A model generated the notes under the pieces. The model made no database searches. It had not been told where the DNA came from and saw only the letters and a list, made by a program, of their open reading frames with translations. A stretch of DNA of 14,981 nucleotides, taken from positions 1-14,981 of the forward strand of contig DBYB01000058.1 in assembly GCA_002309995.1 (NCBI GenBank). Direction: 5' to 3'. Every line of letters starts with the position of its first letter. The stretch's first letter is position 1. Below are positions 9,059 through 14,981 of the stretch, in pieces. The position numbers and the translations under genes are program-made. Source of the DNA: Bacteroidales bacterium UBA1197. GTDB lineage: Bacteria; Bacteroidota; Bacteroidia; Bacteroidales; UBA932.

Positions 9059-10467
9059 TGAAATCCAGATTTTTGCTGATAGCTCCCTGTCTCATTGCAC
9101 TCCTCTTTGCGGGGTGCAATGAAGACAAGGACAAAGACAAGGACAAACAGGGCGGCGGTGACAAGACGCCCGAAACCGTCGATCCTGCGATCGACGTAAC
9201 CGTAGGCCAGGTGCTTCCTGCGTGGCAGGAGGGCTATCTGGACATCCACAGCATCAACGGAGGCCGCGGAGAGGCGTTCTACTACATCTTCCCCGACGGC
9301 ACCACGATGCTGGTCGATGCAGCAGGCGCTCCCCCGAATGAGAAGTACGACTACGGTGCCGATTCTCAAGGCGTACCTTCGAAGCCGAGCCTGAGCTATA
9401 ACAGCGGCGCCGTTATCGTGGAGTACATCAAGCACTTCGCCCCGGCGATTGCCGGCGGCAGGCTGGACTACTTCATGACCTCCCATTACCACGGCGACCA
9501 CATCGGCGCGTACAGGGCAGATTACGCCAACTTCGGCTGGACACCTATGAACAAGGAGGGCGAGAAGGTCAGCAAACTGGACCTGAACAGCGGCGGCTTC
9601 CTGCTCAACGGTATAGCCGAGGTGGGCCTTTCAATCCCCATCGACAAGGTACTCGACAGGGGCGACTGGTCCAACCGTCCTTCGATGGACTACTACGACG
9701 ACGGCGGCAAGAAGCGCTATCAGCTCTATATCAACTATCTGGACTATGCGGCCCGCAAGCAGGGTACCGTTCGCGAAACCCTTCAGGTAGGTCACGACGA
9801 CCAGATAGTGATGAAGCACGACCCTTCCAAGTACGGCACTTTCAGGATCCGTACGGTAGCCTCCGGCGGCGATGTATGGACCGGCAGCGGCACCAACGTC
9901 AACACCAACTATGTCCCCAGCGCCGCAGAGTGCGCGGCCAACCATTCCACTTGGAGTATCAACGAGAACATATTCTCGAACGCATTCCTGCTGCAGTATG
10001 GCCGATTCGACTTCTTCAGCGGCGGCGACATCCAGTACACAGGTAAATCGAGCTACAGCTGGAAAGACATCGAGAGCCCCATTGCGCAGGTGATGAAGAA
10101 GGTGGAGGGTATGAAGGCCAGCCACCACAGCACTGCCAACACCAATAGCGCCGAACTGCTGAACAAGCTCAAGCCGGACTTCTACATTGCCGGCGTGTGG
10201 CGCGACGTTCAGCCCAACCCTGCAACGCTGAAGAGGGTTCTCGATGCCAACGCATCCGTGCGCGTGTTCACGACCAACCTGGCCGACAGCAACATCACCA
10301 CGCTGAAAAACGAGGGGGTTGATCCTGCCAAGTTCGCAGCCACCGGCGGACACATCGTGGTTCGAGTGATTCCCGAAGGCGGCAAGTACTATATCTACGT
10401 GCTGAACGACAACAATATGGAGTATAAGGTCAAGGCCAAGTACGGACCTTATACCGCTTATATGTAA
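9058..10467 (+). CDS. Metallo-beta-lactamase-fold hydrolase lipoprotein (first of a tandem pair)
   Basis: This is a membrane-anchored MBL-fold enzyme of 469 residues. The lipobox is FAGC (Cys20), followed by NED and a (DK)4 spacer that suggest surface exposure. The core starts with LDIHSINGGRGEAF (61-74) and FPDGTTMLVDAAG (78-90). The metal-binding signature HYHGDH is at 143-148. FFSGGD (319-324) supplies a further metal ligand, and SHHSTANTNS (355-364) is the HH motif seen in the ComEC-type branch of the superfamily. All expected ligands are present, so the enzyme is probably active. It could be a phosphodiesterase or nuclease like the ComEC C-terminal domain, or a lactonase or other esterase; the sequence does not decide. 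The start overlaps the previous stop, and its own stop overlaps the next start. The closest relative in the window is the following gene. The C-terminal tail GGHIVVRVIPEGGKYYIYVL is shared with it. Confidence 0.87.
   Translation: MKSRFLLIAPCLIALLFAGCNEDKDKDKDKQGGGDKTPETVDPAIDVTVGQVLPAWQEGYLDIHSINGGRGEAFYYIFPDGTTMLVDAAGAPPNEKYDYGADSQGVPSKPSLSYNSGAVIVEYIKHFAPAIAGGRLDYFMTSHYHGDHIGAYRADYANFGWTPMNKEGEKVSKLDLNSGGFLLNGIAEVGLSIPIDKVLDRGDWSNRPSMDYYDDGGKKRYQLYINYLDYAARKQGTVRETLQVGHDDQIVMKHDPSKYGTFRIRTVASGGDVWTGSGTNVNTNYVPSAAECAANHSTWSINENIFSNAFLLQYGRFDFFSGGDIQYTGKSSYSWKDIESPIAQVMKKVEGMKASHHSTANTNSAELLNKLKPDFYIAGVWRDVQPNPATLKRVLDANASVRVFTTNLADSNITTLKNEGVDPAKFAATGGHIVVRVIPEGGKYYIYVLNDNNMEYKVKAKYGPYTAYM
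9124..9147 (+). repeat. Hexanucleotide tandem repeat encoding Asp-Lys pairs
   Basis: Four copies of GACAA(G/A) lie back to back just after the lipidated cysteine codon of the first MBL lipoprotein, encoding DKDKDKDK (residues 23-30). The unit length keeps the reading frame, so copy-number change would only alter the length of the charged tether between lipid anchor and enzyme. Confidence 0.8.
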
Positions 10468-11801
10468 TGATCAAACAGATGTCCTGCATATCCGCCACCT
10501 TCCTGGCCTGCGCGATGCTCCTTGCCTCCTGCGAGGAGAAGCCGGCCCCGACCCCCACTCCCGGGGGCGACGACAACACCCCGAAAGAGACCGTCGGGCA
10601 GCCGCTGTCGGCCTGGACCGAGGGTACGCTGGATATACATTTCATCAATACCACTACAGGAGAATGCACGTTCATCATCTTCCCCGACGGCACGCAGATG
10701 ATGGTGGACGCAGCAGGCTCCCAGGCAGCGACGGGGCCCGTGGGGAGCACATCCAACACGGGCATCCGTTCCCGCTGGGACCCCACCCGCGAGAGCGGAT
10801 TCAGCGCCGGCAAGTACATCGCTACCTATATTAATAAATGTATGGAGTGGACACAAAACAAGAGTCTCGACTACGTGGTGGCCACGCATTTCCATGCCGA
10901 CCATATAGGGGGAATTGCTGATGTGCTGGACGTACTGCCCGCCAAAAAGATACTCGACCGCGGCTGGCCGGACTACAACTACCCGTTCGATATGCTTACC
11001 AAGGCCTCCAACTCCAAGCTCGTGAGCGAATACGTGAAGGCCGTGAAATCGCATATTGAGAAGTCCGGCGCGACTGCCGAGATGTTCAAGGCCGGAAGCG
11101 CAGACCAGATACGGATGCAGCACAACGCAGACGCGTATCCTACCTTCCAGGTGCAGAACATAGCCGTGAACGGCAATATCTGGGACGGCAAAGGCACAAC
11201 GACCGCCACTGCCACCTTCCCCGCCCTGAGCGAAATCCAGGTGGCCAATCCCAAGAGCATCGCCAACGAAGACAAATGCCCTGAGGAGAACCACTGCACC
11301 ACGGTGTTCAAGCTCAGTTACGGCAAATTTGATTTCTTCCACGGCGGTGACGCCCAGTACGACGGATGCTCATCCTTCGCCTGGAAAGATATGGAAACGG
11401 CTGTCGCGATTGCCAGCGGGGCCGTGGACGTGATGAAGGCCGACCATCACGGCGTCAACAATACCAACGGTCACGGCTACGTGGCCAAGAACGGCCACGT
11501 CTGCGAGGCGATGAAATACCTCAACCCGCGCTGCTGGATCATAAACAGCTGGACCGACGGGCACCCGAGGCAGAAAGTCTATGAGCAGTTGATGGACTAC
11601 CTGCCCGGTATGGACGTGTTTATCACCAACACCTGCAGCGATATGCAGGCCTACGCTAACTTCAACCGCGTGAAAAGCAGCAACGGCCACATTGTCGTCC
11701 GCGTCCTTCCCGGCGGCGACAAATACTACATTTATACTCTTTCTGATTCAGACGCTCTCTATCGCGTCAAGACCATCATCGGCCCCTACCGCTCCCGCTG
11801 A
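10467..11801 (+). CDS. Metallo-beta-lactamase-fold hydrolase lipoprotein (second of a tandem pair)
   Basis: This 444-residue lipoprotein has lipobox LASC (Cys22), followed by EEKPAPTPTPGGDD, an acidic and Pro-rich spacer. The fold is marked by LDIHFINTTTGECTF (55-69), FPDGTQMMVDAAG (72-84), the metal motif HFHADH at 141-146, FFHGGD at 290-295 and ADHHGVNNTN at 325-334. These are the same landmarks as the upstream paralogue, with the expected metal ligands intact. It has eight cysteines in the mature part (67, 125, 271, 277, 301, 346, 356, 390) against one in its neighbour, which hints at disulfides. The ATG overlaps the previous stop (TAATGA), which supports this start over the Met at codon 5. 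The stop TGA lies only 3 bp from the end of the convergent lptG-fmt gene. The substrate is unknown. ComEC-like phosphodiesterase or lactonase activity is possible. Confidence 0.87.
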   Translation: MIKQMSCISATFLACAMLLASCEEKPAPTPTPGGDDNTPKETVGQPLSAWTEGTLDIHFINTTTGECTFIIFPDGTQMMVDAAGSQAATGPVGSTSNTGIRSRWDPTRESGFSAGKYIATYINKCMEWTQNKSLDYVVATHFHADHIGGIADVLDVLPAKKILDRGWPDYNYPFDMLTKASNSKLVSEYVKAVKSHIEKSGATAEMFKAGSADQIRMQHNADAYPTFQVQNIAVNGNIWDGKGTTTATATFPALSEIQVANPKSIANEDKCPEENHCTTVFKLSYGKFDFFHGGDAQYDGCSSFAWKDMETAVAIASGAVDVMKADHHGVNNTNGHGYVAKNGHVCEAMKYLNPRCWIINSWTDGHPRQKVYEQLMDYLPGMDVFITNTCSDMQAYANFNRVKSSNGHIVVRVLPGGDKYYIYTLSDSDALYRVKTIIGPYRSR

Positions 11802-11809
11802 TTCTCAGC
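11797..11809. terminator. Short hairpin spanning both convergent stop codons
   Basis: GCTGA (11797-11801) and TCAGC (11805-11809) form a perfect 5-bp stem around TTC. Each arm contains the TGA stop of one of the two convergent genes. No U-tract follows in either direction, so it is at best a weak bidirectional terminator. No other terminator is visible between the two operons. Confidence 0.25.
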
Positions 11810-14381
11810 AGCAGCGCCAGGACTCCGGATTGCGGAAGCCCAGCAGGAAGGCTCCGACGTCCATTCGTTTCTTGCCCTCCATCTGCAGATTCTTGATGCT
11901 CACGGCTCCGTCGGCACATCCAACGGCCAGGTACGTCTTCCCGTCGCTGTAGATTCTGCCCGGTTCTGCATCAGCCATCTCCATCTTCTCCGCCTTGAAT
12001 ATCTTCATAGAGATTGCGCGTGTCGCTTTGGCGGGTATCCCCTCCGCTGACTTCGCTCCTACGGAGCTCATCCCTCCCACTGCGCTATCGCTTGTGGGCC
12101 CCTCCCATCTCTTCGAGATGAAGACATCCCCCTGTTGTCCCCCAGGGGACACTTGCCCTTCGGGGGGCCATGGGCGGCCACAGTCCTCGGAGGGGATACC
12201 CGCCGTCGCTGGCGCAATCTCGGTAAACGCCGTAGGATACGGGGAGAGGCCGCGGACGAGGTTGACGAGGTCCTTGGCGGGGAGGGTCCAGTCGAGGCGG
12301 CAGGTGTCGCGGGTGAGCTTGGGGGCCGGGTGGAGAACCTCGGAGCCCTGGACGAACGAACGCTGCATACGGAGTTCGACATTGCGTTCTACCAACATAT
12401 CAACGGTATCCGTGACCGCCTTTCGCCCCATAACCATCAGCTTGTCGTGCAGCGTGCCGGCATCGTCGTCGGGCTCTATCATACACTCCTCGCGGAGGAT
12501 AATGCCGCCCGTGTCGATGTTATGGTCAATCATAAAGGTGGTAACGCCCGTGCGGCGCTCACCGTTGATGATTGCCCAGTTGATAGGGGCAGCGCCACGG
12601 TACTGCGGCAGCAGCGACGCGTGCAGGTTGAAGGTGCCGAGGCGCGGCATCTTCCAGACCTCCTCCGGCAGCATACGGAAGGCAACGACCACAAACAGGT
12701 CGGCCTTGAAGGCAGCCAGTTGCTTGAGGAACTCGGGATCGCGAAGCTTAACCGGCTGCAGCACAGGAATGCCGTGCTCCACGGCGTACTGCTTCACCGC
12801 ACTCTCGTTCACCTTAAGCCCACGGCCGCTCGGCTTGTCGGCTACGGTAACCACGCCAACCACCTTGTAGCCCTTGGTAACCAGCTCGTCCAGAGGCGCC
12901 ACAGCGAACTCGGGCGTACCCATATAAACGATCCTCGGCTTATGGAAGAAGCCCCAAATTATACTCCAGAAGCGGCGCCAGCCGGATTTCACAGTATCCA
13001 TATTGAACAGTTCGGCGTCCTTTACCGCCTTGTAAGTAAGGAATATACCTATCGGTGCCAAGACATATGCGGCCGCGAAGTCACCGTTGAAGGCGGAAAG
13101 GGAACCGTCCTTCGCCAACTTCTCGCCGGAAATCAGCACTATCCAGTAGATTACAAAGAAGAACACCGAGATGATGGCGCTGATGCCGAGTCCGCCACCC
13201 TTCTTTATCATAGCCCCCAGCGGAGCGCCGATGAAGAAGAAGATGAAGCAGGCAAGCGCCTGGGCGATCTTCTTGTAAAGTTCAATGTCGGTACGGCGCA
13301 GGTAGAAAGTGGACTGATAGATGTCGTGGTTGTAGCCCATCACATCAGAAGATACTCTTTCCGCCTCGCCGGCAGCCTTTTCGTAGGCCTTGTTGATGTC
13401 TTCCAGGCTGTTCCACTTCCACATCTTGTCTGAGCTGTACAGGGCCGTGAGGTCTCCCCTGCGGGCCGTATCCAGCTGATTCCGGTAGCTGAATGGCGTG
13501 GAGGTGCGCATACGCTTGTAATGCGTCTCGAAGGCCTCGGCGTTCTTCTGCGAGAGGGAGTCGCTCTGCGCCTTCAGCTGCATATAGCGCATCGACTTGG
13601 CCTGGTCGCCGAAGCGGCTGGAGTCGGAATGCTCGAAGGTGTAGTTGGACAGATGGATAATCAGTTCCTGCCTGGAGAAGTCCACGCGGTTCAGCGCCAG
13701 TGAGGTATCGCGATAGCTCAGACGGTTGTTCTCCTGATAGTTGGAGCCGCTGTACAGGGTGAAGATGAGGTAGTCCTTCTGCTTGGACATCTTGAGCAGG
13801 GCGGAGTCGGCTACGATGAGCGAGGTGTTGCCCTTGCGGGCGGTGTGGTCGTACACCTGCACCTTGTACATCATACCGCTCTCGTCGTTCTGGTCTTCCA
13901 CCCTCAGCACATAGCCCTCGATGCCCTCGTAGAAGGTTCCGGAAGGAATCTTGATGCTCTCCTTGGTGTGCGTGATGTCGTCGCGGAGCGTGAATATCTC
14001 GTTGTACGCCCTGGACACCAGGTTGTTGCCGATGAAGAAAGCGCCTACGCTGATGACGAAGGCAGCAGCGATGAGAGGGGCGAAAACGCGGCCCAGGGAA
14101 ATGCCGGAGGCCTTGATTGCCATCAGCTCCTTGTTCTCTCCCAACTGGCCCATCACCATCACGGCCGACAGCAGCACCGCCAGCGGCATTGCAGTAGGCA
14201 GGATGGTGCAGGCGCCCCACATCATAAACTCCAGGATAACGCCGAACCCGAGGCCCTTGCCTACAAGTTCGTCGATGTAGAGCCACAGGAACTGAAGCAG
14301 CAGGACGAAGAGCACGACCAGCAGTATCGCGACGAAAGGTCCGATAAACGACTTGAGCATGTATTGGTCGAGCTTCTTCAT
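11805..14381 (-). CDS. fmt: Fusion of LptF/LptG-family permease with methionyl-tRNA formyltransferase
   Basis: One uninterrupted 858-codon frame encodes two normally separate proteins. Residues 1 to about 460 are an LptF/LptG (YjgP/YjgQ) permease, part of the inner-membrane complex that extracts lipopolysaccharide for export. Three hydrophobic segments (about 12-36, 55-77, 101-120) precede a periplasmic jelly-roll-like region (about 125-370), and three more follow (about 373-392, 399-418, 434-452). From about 481 the sequence is Fmt, which formylates initiator Met-tRNA: KPRIVYMGTPEFAV (481-494), KPSGRG (516-521), the catalytic FNLHASLLPQYRGAAPIN (584-601, Asn585 and His587) and IDTGG (622-626, Asp623). 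The Fmt start Met is missing (His-Lys stands before PRIV), which argues for a true fusion. Both ends of LptG lie in the cytoplasm, so the Fmt part would be on the correct side. Residues about 721-791 are an in-frame palindromic insert. The start is 15 bp after the alaS stop. An internal start at Met461 (13001) could still give free Fmt. Confidence 0.9.
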   Translation of the reverse strand: MKKLDQYMLKSFIGPFVAILLVVLFVLLLQFLWLYIDELVGKGLGFGVILEFMMWGACTILPTAMPLAVLLSAVMVMGQLGENKELMAIKASGISLGRVFAPLIAAAFVISVGAFFIGNNLVSRAYNEIFTLRDDITHTKESIKIPSGTFYEGIEGYVLRVEDQNDESGMMYKVQVYDHTARKGNTSLIVADSALLKMSKQKDYLIFTLYSGSNYQENNRLSYRDTSLALNRVDFSRQELIIHLSNYTFEHSDSSRFGDQAKSMRYMQLKAQSDSLSQKNAEAFETHYKRMRTSTPFSYRNQLDTARRGDLTALYSSDKMWKWNSLEDINKAYEKAAGEAERVSSDVMGYNHDIYQSTFYLRRTDIELYKKIAQALACFIFFFIGAPLGAMIKKGGGLGISAIISVFFFVIYWIVLISGEKLAKDGSLSAFNGDFAAAYVLAPIGIFLTYKAVKDAELFNMDTVKSGWRRFWSIIWGFFHKPRIVYMGTPEFAVAPLDELVTKGYKVVGVVTVADKPSGRGLKVNESAVKQYAVEHGIPVLQPVKLRDPEFLKQLAAFKADLFVVVAFRMLPEEVWKMPRLGTFNLHASLLPQYRGAAPINWAIINGERRTGVTTFMIDHNIDTGGIILREECMIEPDDDAGTLHDKLMVMGRKAVTDTVDMLVERNVELRMQRSFVQGSEVLHPAPKLTRDTCRLDWTLPAKDLVNLVRGLSPYPTAFTEIAPATAGIPSEDCGRPWPPEGQVSPGGQQGDVFISKRWEGPTSDSAVGGMSSVGAKSAEGIPAKATRAISMKIFKAEKMEMADAEPGRIYSDGKTYLAVGCADGAVSIKNLQMEGKKRMDVGAFLLGFRNPESWRCC
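12010..12046. repeat. Left inverted-repeat arm of the palindromic element
   Basis: The arm consists of GAGATTGCGC (12010-12019), a 10-nt variable part, and GGCGGGTATCCCCTCCG (12030-12046). The first and last parts are perfect reverse complements of the right arm. Read on the fmt strand, it encodes the peptide end of the insert, including Glu-Gly-Ile-Pro. Confidence 0.9.
12188..12221. repeat. Right inverted-repeat arm of the palindromic element
   Basis: The arm consists of CGGAGGGGATACCCGCC (12188-12204), a 7-nt variable part, and GCGCAATCTC (12212-12221). It mirrors the left arm. Read on the fmt strand, it encodes the start of the inserted peptide, with Gly-Ile-Pro-Ser. Confidence 0.9.
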
Positions 14382-14396
14382 CCCTGCTTGGGTTGG

Positions 14397-14981
14397 CTAT
14401 TGCCCGGTAGCGGCTGCCACCAGGGCTTCGAAAGCCTTGTCGAGTCCTGCAATATCCTTGCCGCCGGCGGTTGCGAGGCCGGGCTGGCCACCGCCGCCGC
14501 CCTGGATGAACTTCGCGGCCTCGCAGATATCCTTGCCGGCGTTGCGGCCGGAAGCCACGAGGTCGTCGGAATACATAAGCATCAGCTGGGGCTTGCCGTC
14601 AGACTTGTAGGCGGCCACGAGGGCTGTATTCTTAAGCTGCTTCTGCAGGGCGAGTGCAGCGTTGCGCATCATTCCGGGCTCCATAGCCGGGTCGATGGAA
14701 TTGTTGACCGCAATCAGGCGAATGCCGCCTACCTCCTCTGCCTTCTCGGAGAGGAAGCGGGCGAACCCGGCAGCCTTCTGCTTGGCGAATTCCTCCGCCT
14801 GCTTCTTGAAGGCTGCGTTGTCTTCGATCATCTTCTGGATGGCTCCGGAAAGGTCGGGGACGTTGTTGAAGAAGGAGCGGGCGGTCTTGAGCATACCCTG
14901 GATGCCGCAGACGAAGTCTTCAGCCTCCTCGCCGGTGACGGCCTCGATACGACGGATGCCGGCTGCGATGGCCGATTCGCT
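14397..14981 (-). CDS. alaS: Alanyl-tRNA synthetase, C-terminal part (gene runs off the window)
   Basis: These are the last 194 codons of a larger gene whose 5' part lies beyond the right edge. AlaRS charges tRNA-Ala. The fragment begins SESAIAAGIRRIEAVTGEEA, the conserved segment at the end of the editing domain. A charged, probably coiled-coil stretch follows (IEDNAAFKKQAEEFAKQKAA). The last part is the DHHA1-type C-Ala domain with its hallmark QGGGGGQPGLATAGGKD near the C-terminus. The frame is open to the window edge; the Met at 14894 is internal and is not the start. The stop is followed 15 bp later by the lptG-fmt fusion, so the two are probably cotranscribed. Confidence 0.96.
   Translation of the reverse strand, partial: SESAIAAGIRRIEAVTGEEAEDFVCGIQGMLKTARSFFNNVPDLSGAIQKMIEDNAAFKKQAEEFAKQKAAGFARFLSEKAEEVGGIRLIAVNNSIDPAMEPGMMRNAALALQKQLKNTALVAAYKSDGKPQLMLMYSDDLVASGRNAGKDICEAAKFIQGGGGGQPGLATAGGKDIAGLDKAFEALVAAATGQ

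Larger units (their letters stand above)
12010..12221. mobile_element. Palindromic element inserted in frame in fmt
   Basis: This roughly 212-bp structured insertion has long inverted-repeat ends and interrupts a conserved part of Fmt without breaking the reading frame. The inner arms are a perfect 17-bp inverted repeat (12030-12046 with 12188-12204). Outer arms of 10 bp also match exactly (12010-12019 with 12212-12221). The 10-nt and 7-nt spacers between them differ by one codon length. Internal stem-loops include 12042-12066, 12076-12098 (CCCAC and GCG paired with CGC and GTGGG), 12106-12120 (CATCTC/GAGATG), 12136-12151 (TGTCCCC/GGGGACA) and 12155-12168. It encodes no transposase. No second copy lies in the window. 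Mobility is inferred from the structure and from its absence in normal Fmt proteins. The exact boundary is uncertain because the outer arms could include host sequence. Confidence 0.65.
11805..12941 (-). other. fmt: Fmt module of the fusion gene
   Basis: Residues 481-858 of the fusion make up a complete methionyl-tRNA formyltransferase: the N-terminal formyl-transfer domain with the Asn-x-His and Asp-Thr-Gly active site, then the C-terminal domain that ends VSIKNLQMEGKKRMDVGAFL plus a short tail. Without the palindromic insert it would be about 310 residues, the usual Fmt length. The insert splits PYPTAFTE (714-721) from MKIFKAEK (792-799). In ordinary Fmt proteins these two segments are joined by a turn of only a few residues. 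All catalytic residues are kept, so the domain is probably functional. Confidence 0.85.

Noticed and set aside
11802..11804. Assembly joint or chimera between the two convergent operons
   Set aside because: Base composition and codon style match on both sides and both flanking genes have natural ends. Nothing in the sequence suggests a join, though read coverage was not available.
12010..12221. Intein or domain insertion as an explanation of the extra Fmt residues
   Set aside because: It is far too short for an intein and lacks splice-junction residues and motifs. The peptide is of low complexity, and the DNA-level inverted repeats explain it better.
12921..12923. Internal ATG at codon 487 as the start of a free Fmt
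   Set aside because: It would remove the first beta strand (PRIVY) of the formyltransferase fold. Met461 is a better candidate if a separate Fmt is made.
12135..13433. + strand open frame of 432 codons opposite lptG-fmt
   Set aside because: The - strand encodes unmistakable Fmt and LptG motifs. The + translation has no family signature. It is a GC-driven shadow.

Overview
The window looks like a GC-rich member of the Bacteroidales (phylum Bacteroidota). The evidence is a SusC/SusD outer-membrane nutrient-uptake pair, BACON-domain lipoproteins, lipoprotein signals with acidic residues after the lipidated cysteine, A-rich leaders in place of Shine-Dalgarno sites, and a TAnnTTTG-like -7 element. 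Genus cannot be settled from the sequence. No rRNA, tRNA or CRISPR array was seen.

Left and centre (about 60-11801, + strand) is one tightly packed operon behind a promoter-like A/T tract. It encodes a Tat-exported FAD-dependent oxidoreductase, SusC, a two-BACON lipoprotein, SusD, a one-BACON lipoprotein, and two consecutive metallo-beta-lactamase-fold lipoproteins. Spacings are 30, 12, 7 and 12 bp, and the last two junctions overlap by one base (TAATG type). SusC and SusD should import a ligand across the outer membrane. The BACON lipoproteins share an unrecognised C-terminal domain and are probably accessory binding proteins. No glycoside hydrolase, polysaccharide lyase, sulfatase or peptidase is present: the only enzymes are the oxidoreductase and the two metallo-hydrolases. 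This is therefore an atypical SusCD locus of unknown substrate.

Right (11805-14981, - strand) is a housekeeping operon, convergent with the first and separated from it by 3 bp. It holds the 3' end of alaS (alanyl-tRNA synthetase) and, 15 bp later, one 858-codon ORF. That ORF joins a complete LptF/LptG-type permease to a complete methionyl-tRNA formyltransferase (Fmt) with almost no linker.

The most striking structure lies inside the Fmt part. It is a roughly 212-bp palindromic element (12010-12221) with long inverted-repeat ends and a series of internal stem-loops. It is inserted in frame and adds about 65-70 residues at a loop of the C-terminal Fmt domain. Both strands of the element are open in one frame, and its ends encode nearly the same peptides in either direction. 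It resembles in principle the Rickettsia palindromic elements that insert in frame into essential genes, and may be a comparable selfish element in Bacteroidota.
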